From Brevibacterium sp. UMB1308A (GTDB lineage Bacteria; Actinomycetota; Actinomycetes; Actinomycetales; Brevibacteriaceae), in NCBI RefSeq assembly GCF_030230605.1, contig NZ_JASPDO010000018.1, forward strand, positions 1-55,718: a stretch of 55,718 bases of DNA, written 5' to 3'. The translations under genes were made by a program, and so were the position numbers. The notes under the pieces are model-generated. The model made no database searches. It worked only from the letters and a program-made list of their open reading frames with translations, and was not told the origin of the DNA. Position 1 is the stretch's first letter, and every line of letters starts with the position of its first letter. This document shows positions 15,938-25,223 of this stretch, in pieces.

Positions 15938-17152
15938 CTACATCTCCAGCAGGTTCTGTGCGTTGTTCGGGTCGGAGACCAGCTCATCAACCTGCGCGTT
16001 ACCGTTCTGCCGCTCCAAATAAGGCTGCGCCCGGTCAACCTGCGACTTCAACACGTCAATCGTTTGCGCGAAGTTCTTGTTCGCCTCAACGCGGAACTGG
16101 TCGATCCCGTCCATGGTCTTGAACACGCTATCGAACGCCCGGTTAAGCGTCTCAACAGCAACACCGGACTCCACCGCCTGCTTCTGCGTGCGCACCGAAT
16201 TCTGCGCAAGCATGTCTGACGTGCGGTTGATCAGGTCGTTCGTAGTCTTGTTGACCGCGTCAATCTGGTCCAGCACCAGCTTCTGGTTCTCCAGCGCCTC
16301 AGCCGTGATCACCGCGGTCCGCAGTGCCGTCACCGTGGTGGTCTTGGCCCGATCCACACCCTGGATGAGCTGGCGGTTGTTCGCGTCGATGATACCCATG
16401 GACAGGTAGCTCTGGATGGTCACAGCGATCTGCGTCTGAATGTCCTGACGACGCTGACGCACAGCAAACAACAGGTCCTTCTCCAGGATCCCAGCCTGCT
16501 CGACCTGACCCTCAGACTTCAGGCTTTCAATCTTGCCCACAACCTGCTCGTCGATCTGCTCCAACAAGCCTTCCGCACGCTGTAGCTCGTGCAGGTCCTC
16601 CCACAAGTTGCGACGCTCCACGGCAAGCTCCGCGTTGTCCCGTTGCAACTGTTCCTGGCCCGCATCCAAGGACCGCAACACCGAATTCAACTGCTTCTGG
16701 TTCGACTCAAAACTGTTGAAGTACTTCTTGACCGCGTTAAACCCGGGCACCCACCCCAGGGCCTTCTGCGCAAACGTCTTTTCCGACGGCGCCAGGTCGT
16801 TCATCACGGTGCGCAGCTCCAACAGTGAACTCGACACCTGCTGCTGGCTCTTGCTGCCTTCCGCCTTGGCGTCACGCATCGACTTCTCCATGAACCGGCT
16901 GGACGTCCGCGCGGTGGACTCGAACGTTTTACGCGCCACGTTCCCAATCGCAATAATCTGCGTCTGGAACTCCTGGCTGTGCGGATTCAACGCCGCCACG
17001 GTGTTCAACCACTTTTCAGCACGCTGGCTCAGCTCAGTGGAAACCGCCTGGTCCAAGGGTTCCAACATGCCAAGCGCTTTGTCGTCCTTGACTTCCTCAA
17101 CGGGTGGTTCGGCTACGGGTGCTGGAGCTGGTTCTGGTGGTTGCAGAGTCAT
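15938..17152 (-). CDS. telA: TelA family toxic-anion resistance protein
   Basis: The 404-residue, helix-rich, largely coiled-coil protein matches TelA (PF05816) along its length, including KKYFNSFESNQKQLNSVLRSL and the conserved AVTIQSYLSMGIIDANNRQLIQGVDRAKTTTVTALRTAV region, with a short Pro-rich N-terminus. TelA proteins are linked to tellurite and cell-envelope stress resistance, but the mechanism is unknown. GAAAGGA precedes the ATG. It is the last gene of a four-gene operon, 42 nt after the XpaC-like gene. Confidence 0.9.
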   Translation of the reverse strand: MTLQPPEPAPAPVAEPPVEEVKDDKALGMLEPLDQAVSTELSQRAEKWLNTVAALNPHSQEFQTQIIAIGNVARKTFESTARTSSRFMEKSMRDAKAEGSKSQQQVSSSLLELRTVMNDLAPSEKTFAQKALGWVPGFNAVKKYFNSFESNQKQLNSVLRSLDAGQEQLQRDNAELAVERRNLWEDLHELQRAEGLLEQIDEQVVGKIESLKSEGQVEQAGILEKDLLFAVRQRRQDIQTQIAVTIQSYLSMGIIDANNRQLIQGVDRAKTTTVTALRTAVITAEALENQKLVLDQIDAVNKTTNDLINRTSDMLAQNSVRTQKQAVESGVAVETLNRAFDSVFKTMDGIDQFRVEANKNFAQTIDVLKSQVDRAQPYLERQNGNAQVDELVSDPNNAQNLLEM

Positions 17153-17194
17153 GACGGTCCTTTCGGGTGGGTGTTACGTAGGTCTTAAGTGGGT

Positions 17195-17983
17195 CTAGAT
17201 ATCAATAATCGACGGGCTATCCGAAGCTTTCAGTCGCCTGCGCAAGAACTCCGAATGCACTTCCAACGAGTGGCTCACACCGCGCACCACGTCCTGCTCC
17301 AGCTGTTCCAGAGTCTCGCTCATCACGCCGAACTCACTGTGGATCGTCTCCAGATTGTTCTGTACATCCTTCAACGCGCCCCCGCTGAACTTCGCCAGGA
17401 AGTCGAACGTGTCATCCACCGCGTCCATGAGCTCCGGAATGTACCGGCAGGCGATTCCTTCCAGCATGAGCAGGTCCCCGTCACTGGGGTCGCGCTCTTG
17501 CACGGCCTCAGTCTGGGCCAACCCTTCGATCCGGGTGAGGATCCCAGCCAGCTGGTCTAACACCTCGGCCGGCCGTGAGGCTCCCCCATACCTGCCCGAG
17601 GCGGCATCCCCTCCCGAGGTGGCATCCCCTCCCGAGGCGGCCCCCGCCCCGCCCTGTGCGCGCATGTTCCGCTTGATTTGGGGCAGTTCGCCACGCCATT
17701 CTTCGAGTTTGTGCCGCACGTCGCGGGTGGAGTTCAGCACGTTTTCTAGCAGGGTGGCGGTGCTTTCGTTGACCTCTTCCGAGGTGGTTACCAGCAGGCT
17801 GGGCGCGGGACTGACCGCGTGGAGGAATACACCTACAGCGGTGGCCATTGCGCCCCCTGCAACGACGGCGATACCTGCGACCCCAACGGCGCCGGCAAAA
17901 CTACCCAGCCCCAAAACGGCAGTAGTTGCCCCCAGCAGCACTCCACTGGCGCCAGCGATCATGGCCTGAGTGCGAGTTTTCAC
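17195..17983 (-). CDS. XpaC-like membrane-anchored coiled-coil protein
   Basis: Two N-terminal hydrophobic segments (about residues 7-57), then a long soluble helical region, interrupted by a Gly/Ser/Ala repeat linker (about 110-135). The arrangement and the position beside telA fit the XpaC (5-bromo-4-chloroindolyl phosphate hydrolysis) family that usually partners TelA, but residue-level similarity is weak. The GTG start overlaps the upstream VWA gene stop by 4 nt (GTGA), so translation is coupled. The linker comes from tandem DNA repeats containing CCGAGGTG-like octamers. Confidence 0.6.
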   Translation of the reverse strand: MKTRTQAMIAGASGVLLGATTAVLGLGSFAGAVGVAGIAVVAGGAMATAVGVFLHAVSPAPSLLVTTSEEVNESTATLLENVLNSTRDVRHKLEEWRGELPQIKRNMRAQGGAGAASGGDATSGGDAASGRYGGASRPAEVLDQLAGILTRIEGLAQTEAVQERDPSDGDLLMLEGIACRYIPELMDAVDDTFDFLAKFSGGALKDVQNNLETIHSEFGVMSETLEQLEQDVVRGVSHSLEVHSEFLRRRLKASDSPSIIDI

Positions 17984-19599
17984 AGGTAGCCTCGGATGTC
18001 CTTAAACGCGGCGGTGAGGTCGGCATTTCCGTCGAACACGCGGCCGCCGGTGAGCGAGACCAGTTGCTCCAGTTCGTCTGAATCTGCGTTGCCAAAGCTC
18101 ACTGCGAACACGGGGATCCCGTCGACGCCCTGATTTTGGGTGTACCAGTTTCTAAACTCGTCGAATGAGATACCGTGTTCGTTCATGCCGTCGGTGAACA
18201 CCACCACTGAGGTGATCTTGTCGTCCGACTTTTCTTTTGCCGCGGATTTCAGGGTGGTTTGGAGCGTGGAGTAAATGGCTGTTCCGCCGTCTGCGTTCAG
18301 CGTCTGGATCTTGGCGTCGATGTCCTTGCGTACCTTGTCAGTGTTACCTTCGTCAGTCAGTTTGTAACTCTCGGTGCTCTTGACCTCGTGCGAAAACTCC
18401 ACCAAGTTGAGTGTTTCGCGTGGCTGGATTGCCAGGAAGCGTTCGGTGTCGTTTTGTGCGCTGGTTCCGCTCAGGATTCCAAGTGCTTTTTTGAGTTGTT
18501 CCAGTCGGTCTCCGCGCATGGATCCCGAGGTGTCAATCTGGAAGAACATCGTGGCGGGTTTGCGTCCGTTGGCCACCCACGCTCCAAGGAGTTTTTGTAC
18601 CGTGTCCAGGGTTGCTGGGTACGGGGTTTCGAACGTGGCGGGGAAGTCATCAGGGTTGGATACCTTGGTGCGCCGGTGCGTTTCGTCCGTGATCCGCTGC
18701 TGGACTTCGTCACTGAGCAGGTGTTCGGTGACCTTGTTGAATTTTTCCTTGGTTTCGTCATCTGCCCCGTTGAGCAGGGTCAGTGGGTAGTCTGCCGTGA
18801 CAACCCCGTCCGAAGGGGCGATCAGCACGGGCTTCTGGCCCCCAAAGTCCATGCCTTTGAGTACGGATTCGTAGTTGAAGATTCCGTCTGCTTTGGACTG
18901 GTCTTGTGCGAAGGCTTCCGCTAGCCATCCTGAACTTCCCGAGGTGAGAGAGGTTCCCTTGGAGAATTTGGAAAGTCCTTCTGTGGCGGCTTCGACGTCT
19001 TTGGTCTGTAGAGCGTTACCTGAACCAGAGAGCGCTGTTGCAGCTTCCAGAACAGTTGAGAAACCGGAGTTGGACGACAGCGGGCTGGTCATGCCGAACT
19101 TCAGGTCACCTTTTTCTGCTGCTTCTGCAACGTCGGCCCACGCTGGTTGCTTGTCTTCTGACCAGCCAAGTTGCTTAGCTTTTTCTGGCTTGAGGCCCAG
19201 CACAACAGGCGAGGACATGATGGACTTTTCTTCACCGACAAGCGATTTCGACTGCTCAAACAACGACAGGTAGTAGTTGGATGGGAACCATGTGAGGTCG
19301 AAATCGCCCTTGCCTTCGTTGACCAGCTTTTCGGTTCCTTCAAGGGTTCCCGCGTAGGTGATGTCGAAACTTACACCGGTTTCTTTTTCCATGTCGTTAA
19401 GAATCGGTTCTAAGTCTTTGACTTCGGAACCTGCCAGGACTTTCAGGCTGTTTGCGTTTCCTCCGAAACCGCCAATTCCACCGTCGCACGCAGCCGTCAC
19501 GAACGTGAGCATACCCACGGTCAGCACAGCGATCAGGGTGCGGATGATGTGCCAGCGCTTGGTTTTCGTGCTGGTTGCAGACCTAGTTGGCCAAGTCAT
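17980..19599 (-). CDS. Lipoprotein with substrate-binding and VWA domains
   Basis: The 539-residue product starts with a lipoprotein signal peptide (lipobox VTAAC, Cys38). An extracellular solute-binding-like domain (about 50-330) is followed by a von Willebrand A domain with an intact MIDAS motif (DTSGS at 356-360, later VFTDG). It should sit on the outer face of the membrane and make metal-dependent protein contacts. The ATG at 19599 overlaps the end of the upstream gene by 17 nt. Fusion of a binding-protein fold to VWA recurs in actinobacteria; here it is coupled to TelA and an XpaC-like protein. The ligand is unknown. Confidence 0.82.
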   Translation of the reverse strand: MTWPTRSATSTKTKRWHIIRTLIAVLTVGMLTFVTAACDGGIGGFGGNANSLKVLAGSEVKDLEPILNDMEKETGVSFDITYAGTLEGTEKLVNEGKGDFDLTWFPSNYYLSLFEQSKSLVGEEKSIMSSPVVLGLKPEKAKQLGWSEDKQPAWADVAEAAEKGDLKFGMTSPLSSNSGFSTVLEAATALSGSGNALQTKDVEAATEGLSKFSKGTSLTSGSSGWLAEAFAQDQSKADGIFNYESVLKGMDFGGQKPVLIAPSDGVVTADYPLTLLNGADDETKEKFNKVTEHLLSDEVQQRITDETHRRTKVSNPDDFPATFETPYPATLDTVQKLLGAWVANGRKPATMFFQIDTSGSMRGDRLEQLKKALGILSGTSAQNDTERFLAIQPRETLNLVEFSHEVKSTESYKLTDEGNTDKVRKDIDAKIQTLNADGGTAIYSTLQTTLKSAAKEKSDDKITSVVVFTDGMNEHGISFDEFRNWYTQNQGVDGIPVFAVSFGNADSDELEQLVSLTGGRVFDGNADLTAAFKDIRGYL

Positions 19600-20713
19600 A
19601 GCGTCTCCCGATGTTGTCAACAAGGAACGTGGTGATTTCACTGGATGGCACTTGCGCCAGTTCAACGAAGTCGCCGGCGGGGCGGTACCGGTCGCTCAGG
19701 TTCTTTTCTTGCACCCAGTTGTCGAAAGTAGCGGAGTGCGGGCCGTTGCTCCGGAACCCGTGTTCGGCGAGGAGCTTGGCCAGTTCTTCGTCATTGGACA
19801 GAAGTTCCATGACTTTGTCGCCGTTTTCCGTAAACGTCACAGCAGTGTGCGTGGAGAAGACCGTAGGACTTGGGTATGCGAGCACCATGTTGTCACGGAT
19901 GCGTGAGTTCTGTGCGGTTTCTTCTCCCAGGAACTGACCTTCATACGCGATGACCATGGGCGCTTCACCCATCCCGCGACTCAGGTAACGTTCAAACGGA
20001 GCGGCTGACGACCCTTGCGCGTACCCCTGGTTGAGGAAGAGTTTGGATAGGTCATCGACTTGTGCTTCAGCCGCACCTTTGTCGGTGACGACTGAGTTGT
20101 TGTTCATGACGTAGCTGGCCAGCGTCATGTACATCACCGCGGAGTTGGACTTGCGGATGTCAGTGCTGGTGATGAGCACGTTGCGTTGGGGCTTGTACGC
20201 CTTGTTGTCTTTCAGGTCGCTCCACCGTTTGTTCTCTTTAACCAGTTCCAGGTACTTGGCCATGTCGATTTCCCAAATGCCCCGGTTTTCATGGGCAACG
20301 CCGTTCTTAGCCAAGACCTGAACTACGGGTTCAAAGGTTGCAATTGCGATGGGCGAGAAGAACGGCGTGTATGTGTTTCGTGCTTTGTCTTTGAATGCTT
20401 TTTGAACCGCCTGACCAGCGGATTCAGATGATGGGAAAGCGAAGTCGTTATTAGTCGTGGCTTCGTTTTGCGCCATAGCAAGTGATCCTGCGGTCGTCAC
20501 TTTCACTGTGAAGCCTTTGTTGGCGAACGCTTCGACCACGCGCGGGTCTTTAAAGAAGGCTTCCTTTTCGCTACCTACAACCGCTGTGACTTCGGTTTTC
20601 GGTTTGCCAAAGATGCTAAAGCCAAAACGATCGGCGACGGCGATCCCCAACACCGCTACTAGAAGAACGATGACGGTCGCACCAGCGATGGCAGCGATTC
20701 TTTTGTTTTTCAT
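19583..20713 (-). CDS. Membrane-anchored extracellular substrate-binding-like protein
   Basis: The 376-residue protein has one N-terminal transmembrane helix (about residues 8-28) followed by an extracellular domain that resembles the binding-protein half of the next gene. It has no lipobox Cys. It is the first gene of the operon leading to the VWA lipoprotein, XpaC-like protein and TelA. No ABC transporter genes are nearby, so a sensing or scaffold role is more likely than uptake. AAGAAG precedes the ATG. Function unknown. Confidence 0.75.
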   Translation of the reverse strand: MKNKRIAAIAGATVIVLLVAVLGIAVADRFGFSIFGKPKTEVTAVVGSEKEAFFKDPRVVEAFANKGFTVKVTTAGSLAMAQNEATTNNDFAFPSSESAGQAVQKAFKDKARNTYTPFFSPIAIATFEPVVQVLAKNGVAHENRGIWEIDMAKYLELVKENKRWSDLKDNKAYKPQRNVLITSTDIRKSNSAVMYMTLASYVMNNNSVVTDKGAAEAQVDDLSKLFLNQGYAQGSSAAPFERYLSRGMGEAPMVIAYEGQFLGEETAQNSRIRDNMVLAYPSPTVFSTHTAVTFTENGDKVMELLSNDEELAKLLAEHGFRSNGPHSATFDNWVQEKNLSDRYRPAGDFVELAQVPSSEITTFLVDNIGRRYDLAN

Positions 20714-20829
20714 AGTACTTCTTAAGGTTAAAGACGCTTGGTGAACGGTTAGTTAACTCGCGACCCCTTAGACGTGACGGGGCGCGGGTAGCTGCTACCA
20801 CCTCGGGCTGGGGGCGGGGGCGTCTGTGG

Positions 20830-22152
20830 CTACTGGCGGATGAAGTCCATAGCGTCAAGACGGGCAAGGGTGGCAGCGAGGACGCTCACGCCGTTGGCAA
20901 TGTCCGAGGTGTGGCTGAACTCTTCGGGGCAATGCGAGCGACCGTCAACGCTGGGCACGAAAATCATGCCCATGGGACCAAGTGCGGCCATGTGTTGCGC
21001 GTCGTGCCCAGCACCGGAAGGTATCGCTTCCCAGGTGAGCCCAGCAGTTTGAGCGGCGTTGGCGATTTCGTCGCGGATCGCCGGAACCGTGGGGACCGCC
21101 TCCATCGTCTCGAGCCACTCGATATCCACCTCGACACCTCGGGCTTGGGCTTCCTGGGCGATCTGCTCAGCGATGTTGCGCTGAGCGACACCCAACCAGT
21201 CGCTGTCAACGGAGCGGAACTCCGCTTCCAGTTTTGCCCGGCCCGGCACCACGTTGAGCGCGCCGGGCCATGCGTCCATTCGGCCCACAGTTCCTACCCC
21301 GTGATTGGGGGCGCCGCACGTGACCCGTTCGACCGTCAACGCCGAGGCGGCCGCGGCCATGAGAGCATCGTGGCGCACGTCCATAGGTGTGGTGCCCGCG
21401 TGGTCGTTGCGCCCACTGAACTGGGCAATGAAACGCGAGATTCCCGTAATCGCTGTAACCACACCGATCTGAGTGTTGTGACGTTCGAGCTGTGGCCCCT
21501 GTTCAATGTGCAATTCAATATAGGCGTGGAAGGAGCCGGGCTGCCACGCGTTGCTAAGCGCAGCGTTGGGGTCCACACCAAAGCGTGCCAAGGCATCGCC
21601 AAATTTTGTACCGTTGGGGTCGGTGTAGTCCAGCATTGCCGGGGTCACGCCTCCCACCAGGGTGTTTGATCCCACGCACATGGTTCCAAAGTCGTTGGCT
21701 TCTTCGCCTAAGAAGTCGATGACAATGAGGTCACGTTCGAAACGCGTTCCTGCACGACGCATCGCTTCGACCATTTCAATGGCACCCAGTACGCCCACGA
21801 TTCCGTCGAACCGGCCACCGGAAGCAACTGTGTCCGTATGCGAGCCCGTGACTAGCGGTTTGAGCCTAGTACCACGCTCACTGGCCAGTCCAGGCAGGCG
21901 ACCGATGATGTTGCCCGCGCCGTCGGTATGGACTTCCAAGCCTGCGCTCTTCATGCGGTTTGCTACAAATTCGCGGGCCGCCTTGTACGGTTCGCTGAGC
22001 ACTTGGCGGGTCCAGCCACCTTGCGCTGAGTCAGTGTAAGTGGACAGTTGGTTGATTGCTGATTCCAGTGCTTCGGCATCAGGTTCAATGGGCCGGTGGG
22101 TGCTGGGCTTTACGGCACCGGTGCTGGGCTCGGGCTTTGAATTCTGCGTCAT
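20830..22152 (-). CDS. M20-family amidohydrolase (N-carbamoyl amino acid / allantoate type)
   Basis: The 440-residue zinc amidohydrolase belongs to the AllC/HyuC/beta-ureidopropionase group. Metal-site motifs are in order: GSHTDTV, the DGIVGVLGA Asp, GEEANDFG, ELHIEQGP (family marker) and a C-terminal SGAGHDAQHMA plus GRSHCPEEF. It would hydrolyse an N-carbamoyl or allantoate-like substrate, freeing ammonia and an amino acid. No hydantoinase or allantoin gene is beside it, so the exact substrate is open. GAGGTTGAG lies just upstream of the ATG. Upstream is a 400-nt divergent region with two hairpins. Confidence 0.88.
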   Translation of the reverse strand: MTQNSKPEPSTGAVKPSTHRPIEPDAEALESAINQLSTYTDSAQGGWTRQVLSEPYKAAREFVANRMKSAGLEVHTDGAGNIIGRLPGLASERGTRLKPLVTGSHTDTVASGGRFDGIVGVLGAIEMVEAMRRAGTRFERDLIVIDFLGEEANDFGTMCVGSNTLVGGVTPAMLDYTDPNGTKFGDALARFGVDPNAALSNAWQPGSFHAYIELHIEQGPQLERHNTQIGVVTAITGISRFIAQFSGRNDHAGTTPMDVRHDALMAAAASALTVERVTCGAPNHGVGTVGRMDAWPGALNVVPGRAKLEAEFRSVDSDWLGVAQRNIAEQIAQEAQARGVEVDIEWLETMEAVPTVPAIRDEIANAAQTAGLTWEAIPSGAGHDAQHMAALGPMGMIFVPSVDGRSHCPEEFSHTSDIANGVSVLAATLARLDAMDFIRQ

Positions 22153-22305
22153 TGCTCAACCTCACTGTCGTAGCGTGGACTCTTTCGGTATTGGTTCCCG
22201 ATCGTAGCCATGGGCGGTTCCAAGCGAGGTTCGTGTCCAGACTGTAGTTCTTGATGTGCTTTGCGTGTGGGGTCTAAGTGTCGTAGGTCCGACCCGCTTG
22301 GATGC

Positions 22306-22425
22306 GTTTGGCTACAGTCGAGCACCGGAAACGCGCTCGACTGTAGCGAAACAGCCAGTTTTTTTCACTTTGAGCGAACAAAACCGGTCATTTGGATACA
22401 GTCCAAGATCTGAACTGTATCCAAA
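22306..22425. repeat. Paired hairpin element, copy 2
   Basis: First hairpin: GTTTGGCTACAGTCGAG (22306-22322) with CTCGACTGTAGCGAAAC (22336-22352), one mismatch. Second: TTTGGATACAGT (22391-22402) with ACTGTATCCAAA (22414-22425). Order and sequence match 15755-15888. Here the element lies between divergent promoters (M20 hydrolase and MMPL gene), so it cannot be only a terminator. The rest of 22153-22555 shows no gene. Confidence 0.8.
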
Positions 22426-22555
22426 CGCAGTTTTCACCCAACTCTCACCACCCGAGCCACCACCCCAGAACTACCACCCAATCAACCTTTTGGTGGATTC
22501 CACGTTCAACCACTGGCGCGATGTGCACACGCGCAAACCTTGGTGAGCTGGATGT

Positions 22556-24682
22556 ATGACTACTTCAACTGACTCTCGATCCTTTGCGGATCGCCTCACA
22601 TCCCGTCGTGGCGCGTGGATCACACTGGGCGTTTCGCTGTTGATACTCGTGGCACTGTTTGGCGTGTTTGGAAAGGCGAAGGCCCCGGTGGGTACCAACC
22701 TCGCCCCCGCTGACTCCGAATCCACGCAGACGGCGGAACTCATGAAGAAGTTCCCAGAAGCTGACCGTGGCACGATCCTGGTCGTGGCTTCGCGTGACGA
22801 CGGCGCGGAGCTCACTGAAGACCAGCTCGCCCAACTGAAGGACCTTCTGCCGGTACTTGATAACCACCTCGGCGCTGAATCCAACGGACCGCTACCCAGT
22901 GAAGACAAGAAAGCAGCCCTGCTGGTCACTGACATGCAGGTAAGTGAGGCGTCTACTGAAAACGCCGAGGTCGTTAACGGTCTGCGTGCCATCCTGGCTG
23001 ACAAGGTGCCGGCTGGCATGTCGTTGCAGGTCACGGGTGGTCCGGCGTTTGGTGCGGACGTGGCTGGCGCGTTCGATGGCGCGAATTTTTTGCTGTTGTC
23101 GATCACGATTGGGATCGTGGCGGTTCTGCTGATCCTGACGTACCGCTCCCCTATTCTGTGGCTCTTGCCCCTGTTCGCAGTGGGCATGGCCGACGGTCTG
23201 GCTGGGCGAGTCACCGCAGCCGCCGGAGCCACGTGGGACCTGCAGTTCGATGCCGGGATCATAAGTGTTTTGGTTTTCGGTGCTGGAACGAACTACGCGC
23301 TGCTCCTCATCTCTCGTTACCGCGAAGAACTACTGCGCACACCAAACCACCGAACCGCTTTGAGCAATGCGTGGCGCGGTACGGTGCCCGCGATCCTGGC
23401 TTCGAACTTCACGGTTGTTCTGGCGCTCCTGATCTTGGTGGTCGCTGCAATTCCGAGTACCCGCGGCATTGGGATTGCCTCAGCGATCGGCCTGGTGATC
23501 GCGCTCGCAGCGGTGCTGTTCCTGCTTCCACCCCTGCTTGCGGTCAGCGGGCGAAAAGCGTTCTGGCCCTTCATTCCCAAGCCGGAACAGAACACAGCGA
23601 CACCAAACACCCCGGCAACCACCTCGGGCTCAACCCGCGCCACAACACAGAACACCGCAACACAAAAGCGATCCTTCTGGCGCTGGGTGGCCAGCAACGT
23701 GGTGCGCAAACCTGCCGTGAGCCTGCTAGCGGGACTAGCGCTGCTGGGTGTCATGGCGACCGGGTTACTGGGCACGTCGGTGGGGCTGGATCAGATTGAG
23801 AAGTTCCGGGTGAAGTCCGAATCGGCCACCGGGTTCGAGGTCCTTTCCCAGCACTACGCACCGGGCGAAGCCCAGCCCATATGGGTGGTCGCCAACACCG
23901 ACAAGGCCCAAGACGTCGTCGACAAAGTGGAGGACGCTGAAGGCATTGTGCGCGCCCACCCAGTTGCCGAAACTGACGACGGCACGCTCACCAAAATCAT
24001 GGTGACCAGCGAATACGCGCCAAGTACCGCGGAAAGTTTGGCGCAGATCCGAGACTTGCGTGAGGCTGTCCACGGGGTTTCGGACGCCGAGGCGGTTGTG
24101 GGTGGCGCTGTCGCTGAGGACTTAGATGCGCGCGACGGGAATGAGCGAGACCTGAAACTGATCGCCCCGCTGATTCTGGGCGTGTGCTTCGTGGTGCTTC
24201 TGGTGTTGTTGCGTTCGATCGTGGCTCCGGTGCTGCTGTTGCTGGTCAACCTCACAAGTACGGTCGCCGCGATTGGTGCCGGCGCGTGGCTCAGCCGAGT
24301 TTTCCTTGGCCAGCAAGCCCTTGACCTGCAGGTGCCGTTGCTTGCGTTTCTGTTCCTTGTGGCGTTGGGGATCGACTACACGATCTTCCTTGTCCACCGC
24401 GCCCGGACTGAAGCGAAGGTCCACGGCACACGCGACGGCATGGTCGAAGCGATCACCCACACCGGTGGCGTGATCACCAGCGCGGGTGTGGTGCTGGCAG
24501 CGGTGTTCGCGGCTTTGGGAATCCTGCCGCTCGTCACTCTGGGCCAGTTGGGTCTGATCGTGGGAGTAGGCGTTATCGTCGACACCCTGGTGGTGCGCGC
24601 GGTGATCGTGCCGTCGATCTTCACCCTCATGGGCGACAAGATCTGGTGGCCAAGCAAGGCGCCCAACGTCGGCTCGCGCTAA
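22556..24682 (+). CDS. MMPL/RND family membrane transporter
   Basis: The 708-residue protein has the MMPL layout: one N-terminal helix, an extracytoplasmic domain (about residues 45-175), six helices, a cytoplasmic linker (about 345-390, low-complexity Thr/Pro/Asn), a second helix with extracytoplasmic domain, and five more helices. GIDYTIFLVHRARTE in the second half is the canonical MMPL proton-relay region, mirrored by GTNYALLLISRYREE in the first. Such proteins export lipids, antibiotics or fatty acids; the cargo is not predictable. It stands alone after the hairpin-rich divergent region and is followed by a strong terminator. Confidence 0.9.
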   Translation: MTTSTDSRSFADRLTSRRGAWITLGVSLLILVALFGVFGKAKAPVGTNLAPADSESTQTAELMKKFPEADRGTILVVASRDDGAELTEDQLAQLKDLLPVLDNHLGAESNGPLPSEDKKAALLVTDMQVSEASTENAEVVNGLRAILADKVPAGMSLQVTGGPAFGADVAGAFDGANFLLLSITIGIVAVLLILTYRSPILWLLPLFAVGMADGLAGRVTAAAGATWDLQFDAGIISVLVFGAGTNYALLLISRYREELLRTPNHRTALSNAWRGTVPAILASNFTVVLALLILVVAAIPSTRGIGIASAIGLVIALAAVLFLLPPLLAVSGRKAFWPFIPKPEQNTATPNTPATTSGSTRATTQNTATQKRSFWRWVASNVVRKPAVSLLAGLALLGVMATGLLGTSVGLDQIEKFRVKSESATGFEVLSQHYAPGEAQPIWVVANTDKAQDVVDKVEDAEGIVRAHPVAETDDGTLTKIMVTSEYAPSTAESLAQIRDLREAVHGVSDAEAVVGGAVAEDLDARDGNERDLKLIAPLILGVCFVVLLVLLRSIVAPVLLLLVNLTSTVAAIGAGAWLSRVFLGQQALDLQVPLLAFLFLVALGIDYTIFLVHRARTEAKVHGTRDGMVEAITHTGGVITSAGVVLAAVFAALGILPLVTLGQLGLIVGVGVIVDTLVVRAVIVPSIFTLMGDKIWWPSKAPNVGSR

Positions 24683-24734
24683 CCCGCAACCCAACCACCC
24701 ACACAACCGCGCCAACCAACCGCGCAAAAAGCCC

Positions 24735-24771
24735 AGTGCCCCCGAGGCGGAACATCCACCTCGGGGGCACT
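24735..24771. terminator. Bidirectional terminator hairpin
   Basis: AGTGCCCCCGAGGCGG (24735-24750) pairs with CCACCTCGGGGGCACT (24756-24771) with a single G-T pair and a 5-nt loop, flanked by AAAAA (24727-24731). It separates the convergent MMPL and GntR genes. The right arm contains the over-represented octamer CACCTCGG. Confidence 0.8.
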
Positions 24772-24805
24772 TCCAACTTACGGGGCACTTACTTGAGGGA
24801 GGCGC

Positions 24806-25165
24806 TTAACGCTGGGCCACCTCGGCGAATGCCCGGCGAAGCATCCGCACCGCCGACTCCGCATCAATACCCATATCCACAAGCTGGCGGGCGAAGTCGC
24901 GGGTGGCCGTGAGTGCAGGCGCGGCCGAGGTGTCTTCACTCACGATCGTTCCCTTCCGACCCGCGGTTTTCACGTACCCCTGGGTTTCGAGTTCGCGGTA
25001 GGTGCGGGCGACCGTGTTGGGTGCGATCCCCAGGTCGCTGGCCAAACGTCGCACGGCTGGGAGGCGGGAACCGGGCGGGAGTTCGCCGGACTCGATCTGC
25101 TGGATGAGCTGCGAACGCAGTTGCTCGTACGGAGGTGTCGCACCTGCGGGGTCAATGCGCAACAT
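24806..25165 (-). CDS. GntR family regulator, YtrA type
   Basis: This 119-residue protein is a GntR winged helix (ATPPYEQLRSQLIQQIESGELPPGSRLPAVRRLASDLGIAPNTVARTYRELETQGYV) with only a short helical tail, the YtrA layout. It follows a 333-residue membrane protein gene in the same direction and the pair is probably one operon, repressed at an inverted repeat upstream of the membrane gene (26248-26276). YtrA-type regulators usually control membrane or ABC export genes in response to envelope stress. Confidence 0.88.
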   Translation of the reverse strand: MLRIDPAGATPPYEQLRSQLIQQIESGELPPGSRLPAVRRLASDLGIAPNTVARTYRELETQGYVKTAGRKGTIVSEDTSAAPALTATRDFARQLVDMGIDAESAVRMLRRAFAEVAQR

Positions 25166-25223
25166 GGCATCCGTCCTTTCTGTCAGGTCTCTGTGAGGTC
25201 TGTTAGGTCTGGCAGGGTGGTCG

